A stretch of DNA of 64,000 nt from Arthrobacter psychrochitiniphilus (lineage in GTDB: Bacteria; Actinomycetota; Actinomycetes; Actinomycetales; Micrococcaceae): NCBI RefSeq assembly GCF_003185915.1, contig NZ_QHLZ01000004.1:124001-188000 (forward strand), read 5' to 3'. The notes beneath the pieces were generated by a model. That model was not told where the DNA came from. It saw only the letters and a list, made by a program, of their open reading frames with translations, and searched no databases. Both the position numbers and the translations under genes were made by a program. This document shows, in pieces, positions 44,730 to 53,847 of the stretch; the first letter of the stretch is position 1; each line of letters starts with the position of its first letter.

Positions 44730-46007
44730 GTGATCGATGTACGAGACCTCTGCGAAAATCCCGAAATTTACCGTGCCAGCCAGCGTGCCCGTGGTGCCGA
44801 ACCGTCTGTGGTGGACTCCATCATCGCCGCGGAGCGCTCCCGCAAGTCCGCGATCACCTCTTTTGAGGCCCTGCGCGCCGAGCAAAATGCCTTCGGAAAG
44901 AAGGTAGCCAAGGCAAAGGGCGAAGAAAAACAAGCCCTGCTGGCCGAAGTCAAGGAGTTGGCGGTAGCCGTCAAGGCGGCCTCAGCAACAGCCGAGGCAG
45001 CCAGCGCCGAACAGGACACGCTGGTACGGAGCATGGCCAACCTTGTCACTGACGGCGTCCCCGAGGGCGGCGAAGATGACTTTGTTGTTCTCAAAACGGT
45101 GGGCACGCCGCGCGAATTCCCCGACTTCACCCCGCGTGACCACCTGGAAATTGGTGAGTTGATCGGTGCGATCGACATGGAACGTGGCGCCAAGGTCTCC
45201 GGATCCCGCTTCTACTTCCTCAAGGGTGTTGGTGCGCGCCTTGAAATGGCGCTGCTGCAGATGGCCATGGACCAGGCCATCGAAGCCGGGTTCACACCCA
45301 TGATCACCCCCACCTTGGTGTTGCCCGAGACGATGGCCGGAACCGGCTTCGATGTGGAGCACGACGCCGAAATTTACCGCCTTGCCGAGGACAATCTGTA
45401 CCTGGTGGGCACCTCCGAGGTGGCCCTGGCCGGCTACCATGGCAATGAGATCATCAACGTTGAACAACCCGTCCGCTATGCCGGCTGGTCCTCCTGCTAC
45501 CGCCGTGAGGCCGGCTCGCACGGTAAGGACACCCGCGGGATCATCCGCGTGCATCAGTTCAACAAGGTGGAAATGTTTGTTTACACCACGGTTGAAAAGG
45601 CTGCCGAGGAACACCAGCGCCTGCTCGCCTGGGAAGAGGAAATGCTGGCCAAGGTGGAACTGCCTTACCGTGTCATTGACACGGCAGCCGGTGACCTGGG
45701 CATGTCCGCCGCCCGCAAGTTCGATTGTGAGGCGTGGGTTCCCACCCAGGACGCCTACCGTGAGCTGACGTCCACCTCCAACTGCACCACGTTCCAGGCG
45801 CGCCGGTTGAACATCCGTGAGCGTCAAACCGCGGACGACGGCGGTAAGGGTGGCACCCGCGCTGTTGCCACACTCAACGGCACGCTCGCTACCACGCGGT
45901 GGATTGTGGCCATTTTGGAGCATCACCAGAACGCGGATGGCTCTGTCAACGTCCCGGTGGCCCTGCGCAAGTACATGGGCGGCTTGGAAGTTTTCCCCGT
46001 CCTGTAA
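44730..46007 (+). CDS. serS: Seryl-tRNA synthetase
   Basis: A 425-residue class II synthetase charging tRNA-Ser. An N-terminal coiled-coil arm occupies about 30-100 (rich in Ala, Lys, Glu), followed by the catalytic core: motif 2 [12 protein letters not shown] with [11 protein letters not shown] (about 255-285) and motif 3 [17 protein letters not shown] (about 385-401). Start GTG gives the conserved [19 protein letters not shown] strong hairpin follows. Confidence 0.95.
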   Translation: MIDVRDLCENPEIYRASQRARGAEPSVVDSIIAAERSRKSAITSFEALRAEQNAFGKKVAKAKGEEKQALLAEVKELAVAVKAASATAEAASAEQDTLVRSMANLVTDGVPEGGEDDFVVLKTVGTPREFPDFTPRDHLEIGELIGAIDMERGAKVSGSRFYFLKGVGARLEMALLQMAMDQAIEAGFTPMITPTLVLPETMAGTGFDVEHDAEIYRLAEDNLYLVGTSEVALAGYHGNEIINVEQPVRYAGWSSCYRREAGSHGKDTRGIIRVHQFNKVEMFVYTTVEKAAEEHQRLLAWEEEMLAKVELPYRVIDTAAGDLGMSAARKFDCEAWVPTQDAYRELTSTSNCTTFQARRLNIRERQTADDGGKGGTRAVATLNGTLATTRWIVAILEHHQNADGSVNVPVALRKYMGGLEVFPVL

Positions 46008-46029
46008 CTGCCGGAATCTTTGCTGTAAA

Positions 46030-46086
46030 GAACACCGGGTAAATACTCACACTGTGCATAGGGTTGTGAGTATTTACCCGGTGTTC
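46030..46086 (+). terminator. 22-bp perfect hairpin after serS
   Basis: Arms 46030-46051 and 46065-46086 are exact complements (GAACACCGGGTAAATACTC start) around a 13-base loop. The genes on both sides run in the same direction. Confidence 0.75.
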
Positions 46087-46144
46087 ACGGCTTTAACAGT
46101 CACTGAGTGTGTTTTTCTCAGCCCCATCTGTTTGACTTGGGGGT

Positions 46145-46994
46145 ATGACAATGACAGTAAATAGCGTAATTTCCGGCATCGATGACCGGAGTGAAGAAGT
46201 AACAAAGTATCTAGTAGCCCTAGATATTGACGGCACCTTGGTTGATCACGACGGGCTCATGAGCGATGGTGTGCGCGCGGCCGCCCAGGCCGTGGTCGAC
46301 GCCGGGCATCACGTTATCCTCGCCACGGGCCGATCCTTGGGCGCTCTGCTGCCCATAGTGGAGGCAATAAGGGATGCGCCGCGGATTTGGGGTGTGTTCC
46401 AACGGCGGGGTGAGTATCCGCCTGGACCCTGACCTTGCTAACGGGTATGAGGTCATTGAGCGGGTGACCTTTGATCCGGCCCCTGCCCTGAACGCCTTGC
46501 GGGATAAGGTGCCTGGCGCCCGGTTTGCACTAGAAGATGCCGACGGGAACTTCCTGGCAACCTCCCGTTTTCAGGATGCCAGCTTTGGTATTGAAGCCCG
46601 AGGCGTGGATTTTCAGCACTTGTTGGCGGCCAAGGCCGTCCGGGTTGTGGTCAATAGCGCCGAGGCCAGTACGGAGGATTTCGCGGCCGCCATTACGGCT
46701 GCCGGCCTGCACGGGGTCACCTATGCAATCGGCTGGAGTGCCTGGCTGGACATTGCCGCTTCCGGTGTCACCAAGGCCTCCGCTCTTGAGGTGCTGCGCT
46801 CCAGATTGGGCGTTGAACAGGGACTGACAGTGGCTGTGGGCGACGGCTCCAATGACATTGAAATGCTCCGTTGGGCGGCCCGAGGCGTGGCCATGGGCCA
46901 AGCCATCGATGAGGTCAAGGCTGTTGCTGATGAGGTCACAGCTTCCGTGTACGACGACGGTGCTGCCGCGATCTTACGCTCCCTTCTCGCCTAA
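46145..46994 (+). pseudogene. HAD-family phosphatase with a +1 frameshift
   Basis: The first 80 codons give a HAD N-terminus: YLVALDIDGTLVDHDGLMSD (motif I) and VILATGRSLGALLPI (motif II). The frame then runs into a stop at 46432. The rest, from about 46374, continues in the next frame with VCSNGGVSIRL and ends with VAVGDGSNDIEMLRWA (motif IV). Removing one G from GGGG at 46389-46392 restores one protein of about 282 residues. It is homologous to the intact HAD gene at 32.3 kb. Either a recent frameshift or a homopolymer sequencing error. Confidence 0.85.
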
Positions 46995-47086
46995 GAAACA
47001 GTTCCGCCCAGTTTCGAATGGCTCGGTTACTTCCGGGCCTCCAAACAAGAACGCTCCCGCAGCATCGGTGCGTTTTTGCCCAACGC

Positions 47087-47828
47087 TCACTCGCCTTCTG
47101 CAGCAGGCACGGTGGCTAAAGACGCCGCGGCCTGTTCAGAACCTGCCGGGATGAAACCGAAGCGCATGTCCGCGATGGTGGTTCCGGTTAGCAACAAGGC
47201 CACAATGGCGCCGATACCGCTCATGGAATCCCACAAGCCGTGCAAGAGGGCTACTGCCACGTAGGCGTAGAAGATGCTGAAGCGGAACCGGAAATGTGTG
47301 CGCCCGCGGGCTGCGCCGAACAGGACAGCGCCGAGGATGGCAGTCCACAACACGTGGCCCACAGGTGTCAGGATGGCACGTAATGCCTCAGTCTGAAGCA
47401 AGGTGATGAGGTCCAGACCCTGGGTTGTAATGACAGCGTTGAAGGCGTAGCCGGCGGATTCGAAAGCGGCAAAACCTGCGCCAACCGCGGCTCCCAGAAG
47501 AGCACCCTGGCTGGCAGATTTGGGGATGACCCGCCAGCCGATCACGATCAGGACGATGCCCTTGACCAGTTCCTCAATGAACCCCACGGACACATAGGTG
47601 AAGAGGTTGTTGGCCAGGTCCGCTTCGAGCAGGGACGCGCCGAGAACCCCGCAAATCCCGCCCACCACAAATGCCAAAATGACCCTGAGGGTTGTGGTGT
47701 TTCCTACCATGCGTTCCAACACAAAGAGGACCACACAAAACGGCACCAGAAAACTGCCCAGCAAGATCAGGGTGGGGATCAGGTTGCTGGTGAGCTTTGG
47801 CTCCGAGCGGATTGGCTGTGGTGCTCAT
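47087..47828 (-). pseudogene. prsW: PrsW-family membrane protease with an N-terminal frameshift
   Basis: The body (from about 47810 downward) encodes a PrsW-type intramembrane metalloprotease with YVSVGFIEELVKGIVLI (EExxK), GFAAFESAGYAFNAV, GHVLWTAILG and LLHGLWDSMSG. It has no good start in its own frame: upstream codons run to a stop, and only a TTG well inside helix 1 is available. In the next frame an ATG at 47828 starts MSTTANPLGAK; deleting one A (plus-strand TTT at 47796-47798) joins it to LTSNLIPTLILLGSFLVP, the expected N-terminus. Total about 246 residues. Frameshift mutation or a sequencing error. Confidence 0.75.
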
Positions 47829-47927
47829 GGTGAGGAATCCCCTTGTCCCAGGCCAACCGCCGGTGCGGCGGGGCAGGTGCCTCAAGTCCTGACTTGTAGC
47901 ATCTTCAAGTCAATACAAAGGGTTGGA

Positions 47928-48452
47928 TCAGGGTCTCATCGCAGCTTGCAATGCCCGCGTTTGCTGCTTGTCGATGCTGGCGTGATAAGTGCTTTTGGAA
48001 GCCACGTTTGGGTCTCCTGCGCCAAGGATGGCAAAGAGAATCACTATCAGCCAGCCGGGGAAAAGTACTGTGCGCAGGAACATGAGCCAACCGCTCCGCC
48101 AGAACCCCGGTGCACTTCCGTCACGGAGTTTTACAAGCTGGGTGCCCCCAGCCAAAGTGCCCAGAGTGTGGCCGCGCAGGCACAAGAAGCCATATATCCA
48201 AGAGCTGGCAATCCAGGTGCCAACTCCAGCAACGATTGCTGTGGCCGCGCCATTTTTTCCCATGGCTAGGGCCACTATGAGAGTCAACACCATGACCACG
48301 GCAAAATCCAAGGCCCATGCGCCAATGAGTTTCCCATCACTGGCGCGGACCCCCCACGTGCCATTGCCGAATTGAGCTGTTCTTTTGGGATTCCATGAGC
48401 CAACAGGCACAGGGGCATGGTTGTTGGACTGATGCGGAGGAAGAAAAGACAC
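47928..48452 (-). CDS. RDD-family membrane protein
   Basis: A 174-residue protein with about three TM helices and the RDD pattern: GKLIGAWALDFAVVMVLTLI near 38-57 (D in helix 1), GHTLGTLAGGTQLVKLRDGS near 113-132, then RTVLFPGWLIVILFAILG. The GTG start overlaps the TAG of the upstream EspG-like gene by one base, so it belongs to the type VII-like operon. RDD proteins often accompany WXG100/ESX genes; the role here is unknown (transport or membrane anchoring). Confidence 0.8.
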   Translation of the reverse strand: MSFLPPHQSNNHAPVPVGSWNPKRTAQFGNGTWGVRASDGKLIGAWALDFAVVMVLTLIVALAMGKNGAATAIVAGVGTWIASSWIYGFLCLRGHTLGTLAGGTQLVKLRDGSAPGFWRSGWLMFLRTVLFPGWLIVILFAILGAGDPNVASKSTYHASIDKQQTRALQAAMRP

Positions 48453-49234
48453 TACAGGCCCGCCTCCACAACTTCACGAATTGCTCCCACACCAGTGGCC
48501 CGGGAGATTGTTGCCAGATTCAGCATTGCCATACCGTTGTCCTCGCTGGCGCTCATGCCATGGAGCTGATCACCCTGGGTGTAGATGGTGTAGTGCCTGA
48601 AAGTGTCCGGATCCAGGCTGATGGCCGAAATGGTTGTCACGCCCCGGGTGTCTTTTAATGTGGCTTCAGCAACTTGCGCGAACCTTTCTGCCGTAAATGA
48701 CAGGGGGTCGCCATCAGCGCAATCAACTTCGGCGGCATTGGCCAAGGTCATGAGACGATCGGGGAACTCGAGGCGACTGACAACTGTGAAAGTGTGTGAT
48801 CCGGCACTGTCCACGACTTCTTCAAGTACCTGGTCCGCGTGCACATAGCCGTACATCCATACACGGTCCCCGTCTTTGGTCAGCTCCGCTGTAACAACAC
48901 GTTCGCCCAACCGCCGAAGAGTTAAAATACCGGTGATTTCATCCGCTGCACCAAGCCCGGATGGTGCTGTCTCCCCTTCCCCTATGAGCGGGAAAGCCAA
49001 TCCTTTAGACAAGAGGGAGCGTAGCGCCACATTACAGGCGAGCTCCCTTTGCTCGGTGTGCAGGTCAAGCCAGGGCAGGGCCACGGCTTGAGAGCGTTCC
49101 AGCCCGTCAAGTGCCACTATTTCTTCGTCGGTCAACATGGGCAGGCTGAAGCCCTCGCCGGTTGAATTCGCGAGCACGGACTCTGCGCACTGGATGTCCC
49201 GTTGGGTCCATTCAATGGTTTTCTCGGTGGTCAT
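48452..49234 (-). CDS. EspG-like ESX-associated protein (tentative)
   Basis: A 260-residue soluble protein. The N-terminal third, with LTDEEIVALDGLERSQAVA then LDLHTEQRELACNVALRSLL and SKGLAFP, resembles EspG-family chaperones, which bind ESX substrates in the cytoplasm; the remainder is alternating beta and helix (VTAELTKDGDRVWMYGYVH). The ATG overlaps the TGA of the WXG100 gene, so the pair is coupled. EspG-like is a low-certainty call from pattern alone; an immunity protein is the main alternative. Confidence 0.5.
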   Translation of the reverse strand: MTTEKTIEWTQRDIQCAESVLANSTGEGFSLPMLTDEEIVALDGLERSQAVALPWLDLHTEQRELACNVALRSLLSKGLAFPLIGEGETAPSGLGAADEITGILTLRRLGERVVTAELTKDGDRVWMYGYVHADQVLEEVVDSAGSHTFTVVSRLEFPDRLMTLANAAEVDCADGDPLSFTAERFAQVAEATLKDTRGVTTISAISLDPDTFRHYTIYTQGDQLHGMSASEDNGMAMLNLATISRATGVGAIREVVEAGL

Positions 49235-50217
49235 GCGAACAATCCTCCAAGGCTCTTAACGGGATTCGAGAAGAAATTCTTCGCCCCGTTCACAACATTA
49301 TTGGCACCTTCAACTACGCCGCCAACGGCCTTTTTGGCCCCATCAAAGACATTACCAGCGGCGTTTGCGATCCCTCGCCCCATGGCTTGGCCCCATTTAG
49401 TGTCGGCAATCAAGTTACCAACGGCCCACCCGGCAGCGATAACTCCAGCACCTACAACAATTCCAATGCCCACAGGGTTGCTGAGCAGACCCACGGCCAT
49501 GAGGAGGCTTCCGCCTCCGGCCACCACGCTCATTCCGCCGGAGATACGGTCCATGACTCCCCGTCCGCCGTCGTGGTCGGGCCAGAACATGTCGTGGATG
49601 CCGCCCCCAATGGCAAAGGGTGCGGCGGCCACGCCCGCGAACCGACCGAAGGCCTTGAGCCCGGTGCCGATCTTGCCGAATATTCCATCAGCCTTGGTGA
49701 AGACGCCAAGAGCATTTTTGAAGTCGTCCCCAAACTGAGCGAAGTTGGGTAGTTTCCCCTTGAGGTCGAAAATCGTTTTGCTTGACAGTAGGCCCTTCCA
49801 GTCTTTGAGGTAAGTGAGCGCATCTTTGCCCTTTGAGAGTCCGCCAACGAGCGCCTTACCCCAATCGATCAGAGTGTTCTGTGGGTTCCAACCATTGTCC
49901 TGAGGTGCCGGAGCAACACAACTTTCCCCAGTGCCATCAATGCTGGCGGCCGAACTTGCCGTTTCCTGTTCCTGAGCATTCTTGCGCAGCATGGTGGAAA
50001 CTTCCGCCAACGTGCGGGACGTGGCAGCAAGGGTTGGGCGGTGCGACGAGTTCCATGTTTGCCGGAAACGGTCGGCGTCTGGCCCTTTCCATCCGCGGGA
50101 CTGGTTCACCACGTTGGAGAGCAGTTGTGCTTGCTGTGACAGGGCATGGGAGGCCTTGTCCATGGTCTTGGCGAAGTCCCGAAGGTCAGCAATGTCAGCG
50201 CCAATAAAACCGTCCAT
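49231..50217 (-). CDS. WXG100-domain protein with a long Gly-rich hydrophobic C-terminus (type VII substrate)
   Basis: A 328-residue protein. Residues 1-100 form a WXG100 domain: LRDFAKTMDKASHALSQQAQ, turn GWKGPDADRFRQTW (WKG near 43), then a second helix LAATSRTLAEVSTMLRKNAQ. After an acidic/Ser linker and a central helical part, the C-terminal ~140 residues are Gly/Ala-rich with two long hydrophobic stretches (SVVAGGGSLLMAVGLLSNPVG; IGIVVGAGVIAAGWAVG), like a membrane-inserting effector. The ATG at 50217 follows AAAGGA. Heads a coupled operon with the EspG-like and RDD genes. Confidence 0.75.
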   Translation of the reverse strand: MDGFIGADIADLRDFAKTMDKASHALSQQAQLLSNVVNQSRGWKGPDADRFRQTWNSSHRPTLAATSRTLAEVSTMLRKNAQEQETASSAASIDGTGESCVAPAPQDNGWNPQNTLIDWGKALVGGLSKGKDALTYLKDWKGLLSSKTIFDLKGKLPNFAQFGDDFKNALGVFTKADGIFGKIGTGLKAFGRFAGVAAAPFAIGGGIHDMFWPDHDGGRGVMDRISGGMSVVAGGGSLLMAVGLLSNPVGIGIVVGAGVIAAGWAVGNLIADTKWGQAMGRGIANAAGNVFDGAKKAVGGVVEGANNVVNGAKNFFSNPVKSLGGLFA

Positions 50218-50368
50218 GGCTGTCCTTTCGAGACTGTGAATCCTGTGAGCTCCTTTATGGAAGCTCAAGAAGAAGAGGAATTGAACAATGGCCAGTCTAT
50301 TGACAGCTCAGAGGTGCTGCCATGGGCAGAACTGTCCATGGCAGCAGGGGTGAACTTAAAAGAAAGAA

Positions 50369-50438
50369 CCGACGGCGTGCCATAGTGGCCACGGCGGTCG
50401 AAATTTCAACCTCCCTGGACGCTATGGCACGCCGTCGG
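50369..50438 (-). terminator. Hairpin downstream of ppa
   Basis: 17-bp perfect arms (CCGACGGCGTGCCATAG and complement) enclose a 36-base loop between the ppa stop and the WXG100 operon, both on the minus strand. Confidence 0.6.
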
Positions 50439-50475
50439 CGTGTGTCAGTCTCGGTGCTTGGCCAGCAGCGGAGAA

Positions 50476-50964
50476 TTAGTGCTGTGTGTCTTTGTAGCGC
50501 TTGATGGAGGCGGTCAGCTCGGCTTCTGCGGCGGCGCGGTCGGCCCAGCCTTCAGCCTTGACCCACTTGCCGGGCTCCAGGTCCTTGTACCGGGTGAAGA
50601 AATGCTCGATTTCCTTGATCAGGAATTCGTCCACATCGGAAAGTTCCTGAATGTGATCAAAGCGCTTGTCATCAACAACACAGAGAACCTTGGCGTCTCC
50701 ACCGGACTCGTCCGTCATGTTGAATACGGCGATGGGGCGGGCATCCACCACAACGCCTGGGTGCAGGTCAAAGTCCTGCAACAGCACTAGGGCGTCCAGA
50801 GGATCGCCGTCTTCGCCGAGGGTGTCATCGAAGAAGCCGTAGTGCGTGGGGTACGCCATGGAGGTGAACAACACGCGGTCCAGGCGCACGCGGCCGGTCT
50901 CGTGGTCAACTTCGTACTTGACGCGTGATCCGCGGGGGATCTCGATGGTGACGTCGTGCTTCAT
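50476..50964 (-). CDS. ppa: Inorganic pyrophosphatase
   Basis: A 162-residue soluble family I pyrophosphatase, hydrolysing PPi to two phosphates. The metal-binding signature is [12 protein letters not shown] (about 51-62), preceded by [21 protein letters not shown] precedes the ATG at 50964; a start five codons upstream is rejected for spacing. Divergent from the PBP4-type gene. Confidence 0.9.
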   Translation of the reverse strand: MKHDVTIEIPRGSRVKYEVDHETGRVRLDRVLFTSMAYPTHYGFFDDTLGEDGDPLDALVLLQDFDLHPGVVVDARPIAVFNMTDESGGDAKVLCVVDDKRFDHIQELSDVDEFLIKEIEHFFTRYKDLEPGKWVKAEGWADRAAAEAELTASIKRYKDTQH

Positions 50965-51147
50965 CGTTATGCTCCTCATGATGTTGTGTGTGCGGGCGAA
51001 CCCAGCCCGGCACAGGATTTGAGTCTAGTATGAGGATATAGGCGCTTTTGTTGCGCTAAAAACCCGCCCGTTCTTTTTGGGCACAATATTGCCCTTTTGC
51101 TGAGGCCGCGAGCCGAAGCCACCTGCTGTGAAGGAACCGCCTATTTC

Positions 51148-52551
51148 ATGGGACGCACGTCAAAAGCTGTGACGAGTGGCTTGCTCATTTGTGCATTGGC
51201 CGCCGTTACGGTGCCGGTGGGACTGAATCTGCTCCCTGCCTTCCTTCCTCAAGATCCGGCCGCGGTGGCCGTTGTACCCGCCGCCCAGCTGGCACCCACC
51301 AGTATCAGCACGCTGAGCGGAATTTCACCCCTCTCCGCCGAGGCTCCACTGCCTGACACGGCCAAACTCTCAGCCGAGTTGAGCCAGGCCCTGAAGTACG
51401 ACGGCGCGGGCACCTTCAGCATGTATGTCAGCGATGTTTCTTCCGGGAAGGCGCTGTTCTCCCAGGATGGGCAGGTAGCGCGGACACCGGCGTCGAACTT
51501 GAAATTGTTGACAGCGGCGGCAGCCCTGGACACGCTAGGCCCCGGCACCCGTTTGCCTACCCAAGTCCTGGCCGGGGCCACGGCCAATGACATTGTGTTG
51601 CGCGGCGGCGGAGACACCATGCTTGGCGCCGGGGAAGGCGATCCGGAAGCCGCCCTAGGGCATGCCGGGCTGGCCGACTTGGCGGCCGAAACCGCCACAG
51701 CCCTCGCCGCCGCGGGGGTCAAGGGCCCGGTTACCCTCAAGGTGGATGACACCTTGTTTACGGGCGCCGCGCTGAATCCCCAGTGGACGGAAGGGGACGT
51801 TGAGGCCGGTGAAATTGCCCCTATTTTCCCGCTTGCGCTGAACGCCGGGCGCTACGAACCTGGTGTGCTCAGCGGACCGCGGCCCCAGGATTCTGCCATG
51901 ACGGCGGCACAGACGTTCTCCGATGCGCTCGCAGACGCCGGCGTAGCCACCACGGATTTAATTTCCCGCACCACCGGGGCTGGGGCCGGTGCTGTACTAG
52001 CCAGCGTGGACTCAGCCACTGTTGCCGAGCAAGTCCAGTACATGCTTTCTGAATCTGATAACTATGTGGCGGAAGCCCTGGGCCGGATGGTGGCCGTGAA
52101 GTTGGGCAGCGCAGCCAGCAACGCGGGCTCCGTGGCAGCTGTTCGCCAAGTGGCGGAAGCGCTGGGGCTGTCCATGGACGGTGTTCTCACCACTGACAAC
52201 TGTGGCCTTGGAGTTGGCAACTTGATCAGTTCCGAGCGTTTGGTGGCACTGATATTGCTTATGCTGGCGGACCCTTCCTCTGACATTGGCCAAGCCCTGC
52301 CCGGGCTGCCCATTGCCGGGCTGAGCGGCTCACTATCGCAGCGCTTTGTCACGGCGCCTGATCTGGCTGGCGCAGGTTTGGTGCGGGCCAAGACGGGCTC
52401 ACTCAATGAAGTGACCGCCCTGTCCGGTTACGTCATCAACTCCCACGGCCGGTTGTTGGCCTTCTCCATACTGGGCAATGGTTTGAGCGGCGGCGCGGGC
52501 GCCGCCCGTCCCGTAGTTGATGACGCCGCCACCATCCTGGCCCAGAGCTAA
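51148..52551 (+). CDS. dacB: D-alanyl-D-alanine carboxypeptidase/endopeptidase (PBP4, DacB type)
   Basis: A 467-residue extracytoplasmic peptidoglycan hydrolase with an N-terminal signal/anchor (VTSGLLICALAAVTVPVG, about 8-25) and an Ala/Pro spacer. The penicillin-binding motifs are in order: SxxK in TPASNLKLLTAA (Ser near 115), SxN in SESDNYVAEALGR (about 309-321), and KTG in VRAKTGSLNEVTALSGY (near 414). It trims or cleaves peptide cross-links. The ATG at 51148 follows AAGGAACC. First of a run with DUF2342, tilS and hpt, an order common in actinobacteria. Confidence 0.9.
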   Translation: MGRTSKAVTSGLLICALAAVTVPVGLNLLPAFLPQDPAAVAVVPAAQLAPTSISTLSGISPLSAEAPLPDTAKLSAELSQALKYDGAGTFSMYVSDVSSGKALFSQDGQVARTPASNLKLLTAAAALDTLGPGTRLPTQVLAGATANDIVLRGGGDTMLGAGEGDPEAALGHAGLADLAAETATALAAAGVKGPVTLKVDDTLFTGAALNPQWTEGDVEAGEIAPIFPLALNAGRYEPGVLSGPRPQDSAMTAAQTFSDALADAGVATTDLISRTTGAGAGAVLASVDSATVAEQVQYMLSESDNYVAEALGRMVAVKLGSAASNAGSVAAVRQVAEALGLSMDGVLTTDNCGLGVGNLISSERLVALILLMLADPSSDIGQALPGLPIAGLSGSLSQRFVTAPDLAGAGLVRAKTGSLNEVTALSGYVINSHGRLLAFSILGNGLSGGAGAARPVVDDAATILAQS

Positions 52552-52600
52552 CCTGACCCACGGCTAACCTGACCCACGGCTAACCTGACCCACGGCTAAC
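52547..52600. repeat. 16-bp tandem repeat (3.4 copies) over the dacB stop
   Basis: GCTAACCTGACCCACG starts at 52547, 52563 and 52579, with a partial fourth copy. The dacB TAA is inside the first copy. Confidence 0.95.
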
Positions 52601-52698
52601 CGCACCCAGGTGCTCCCGCGGCCACGGACGTAGTGCACGGACCTAGCGCAGCTGTCAGTGGCCAGCGCCTTGTCAGGGAATTGTGATCTGATGGATTC

Positions 52699-53847
52699 AT
52701 GAGCCCGCACAGCAATGACGCAGCCACACCACCTCCCACTATGGTCAATTGGGGCCTCGCGGCCAGAACAGCTGCCAATTTGGCGCCTGCCGGGCCGGCC
52801 TTATCGGGCTCGGAAATATCCGCAGCCGTGGAAAATATGCGCCTGATGGCCGAACGCTCGGTGCCCTACGTCCATGAAATCTCCCAGCTCGAAGCGGCAA
52901 GGGATCTGCGTGATTCTGAGGTTCTCATAGTCGATAGGGCCTCTTGGGCCAAGGCTAATACTCAGAGCTTTGAAGTCATGATGGACCCCGTACTACGCGC
53001 ACTCGCTGCCAAGGCAGCCGAATCGTCCAAGGCGGGCAACACCGGCGGATCCGCACTGAGCGCCACTGTTACGGGTGCCCAGTTGGGTGGCGCTCTGGCG
53101 TTCCTTTCCAGCAAAGTTTTGGGCCAGTACGATCCCTTTGCCGCGTTGGCGCCCTCCGCCTCGCCCAAACAGCAGGCCTCGGGTGGGCGGCTTTTGCTGG
53201 TGGCGCCAAACATCATCACGGTTGAGCGTGAGATGAAAGTTGACCCTGCCGATTTCAGGCTCTGGGTCTGCCTGCACGAGCAGACCCACCGGGTCCAATT
53301 CGCTGCTGCGCCGTGGCTGCGCCACCACATGCTCGGTGAGATTGAGAAGCTCGGGGCTCTGTTGGTGGGTGACTCCGAGAACTTTGGTGAGCGCCTTCTG
53401 GAATCTGCCAAATCACTGGGCAGCAAGAAGGAGAAGGCGGCGGCTCCCGCTGGTGAAGCTCACCGCGGCAGTGTCCTTGACCTGATCCAGAACCCTGATC
53501 AAAAGGCGGCACTCTCGCATTTAACCGCGGTCATGAGCTTGTTGGAAGGGCACGCCAACGTGGTCATGGACGGTGTTGACCAAAGTATTGTCCCCACAGT
53601 TCGCACCATTCGCCAGCGTTTCAACAGCCGCAGCAAGGACCGCGGTGTGATTGAAAAGTTCATCCGCAATCTGATGGGCCTAGACGCCAAAATGCGTCAG
53701 TACAGCGATGGTGCCAAATTTGTTCGCGACGCCGTTGGCGTTGTCGGCATGGAGGGATTCAATAACGTGTGGACCCAAGTGGAAAATCTGCCCACGGAGG
53801 AAGAAATTCACAACGCCCGCCTCTGGGTTGAACGGATGGGGCTCTAA
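52699..53847 (+). CDS. DUF2342 zinc-dependent protease-like protein
   Basis: A 382-residue protein of the actinobacterial zincin family formerly linked to F420 biosynthesis by annotation. The metal site is LHEQTHRVQFAAAPWLRHHM with HExxH near 193-197. The N-terminus has TMVNWGLAARTAANLAP (family start), and a later LEGHANVVMDGVDQ may give the third zinc ligand. Overlaps tilS by one base (TAATG), so the pair is coupled. Substrate unknown. Confidence 0.85.
   Translation: MSPHSNDAATPPPTMVNWGLAARTAANLAPAGPALSGSEISAAVENMRLMAERSVPYVHEISQLEAARDLRDSEVLIVDRASWAKANTQSFEVMMDPVLRALAAKAAESSKAGNTGGSALSATVTGAQLGGALAFLSSKVLGQYDPFAALAPSASPKQQASGGRLLLVAPNIITVEREMKVDPADFRLWVCLHEQTHRVQFAAAPWLRHHMLGEIEKLGALLVGDSENFGERLLESAKSLGSKKEKAAAPAGEAHRGSVLDLIQNPDQKAALSHLTAVMSLLEGHANVVMDGVDQSIVPTVRTIRQRFNSRSKDRGVIEKFIRNLMGLDAKMRQYSDGAKFVRDAVGVVGMEGFNNVWTQVENLPTEEEIHNARLWVERMGL

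Noticed and set aside
46380..46400. Programmed +1 frameshift in the HAD gene
   Set aside because: No slippery codon plus stop or internal Shine-Dalgarno arrangement like prfB; a homopolymer run explains it better.
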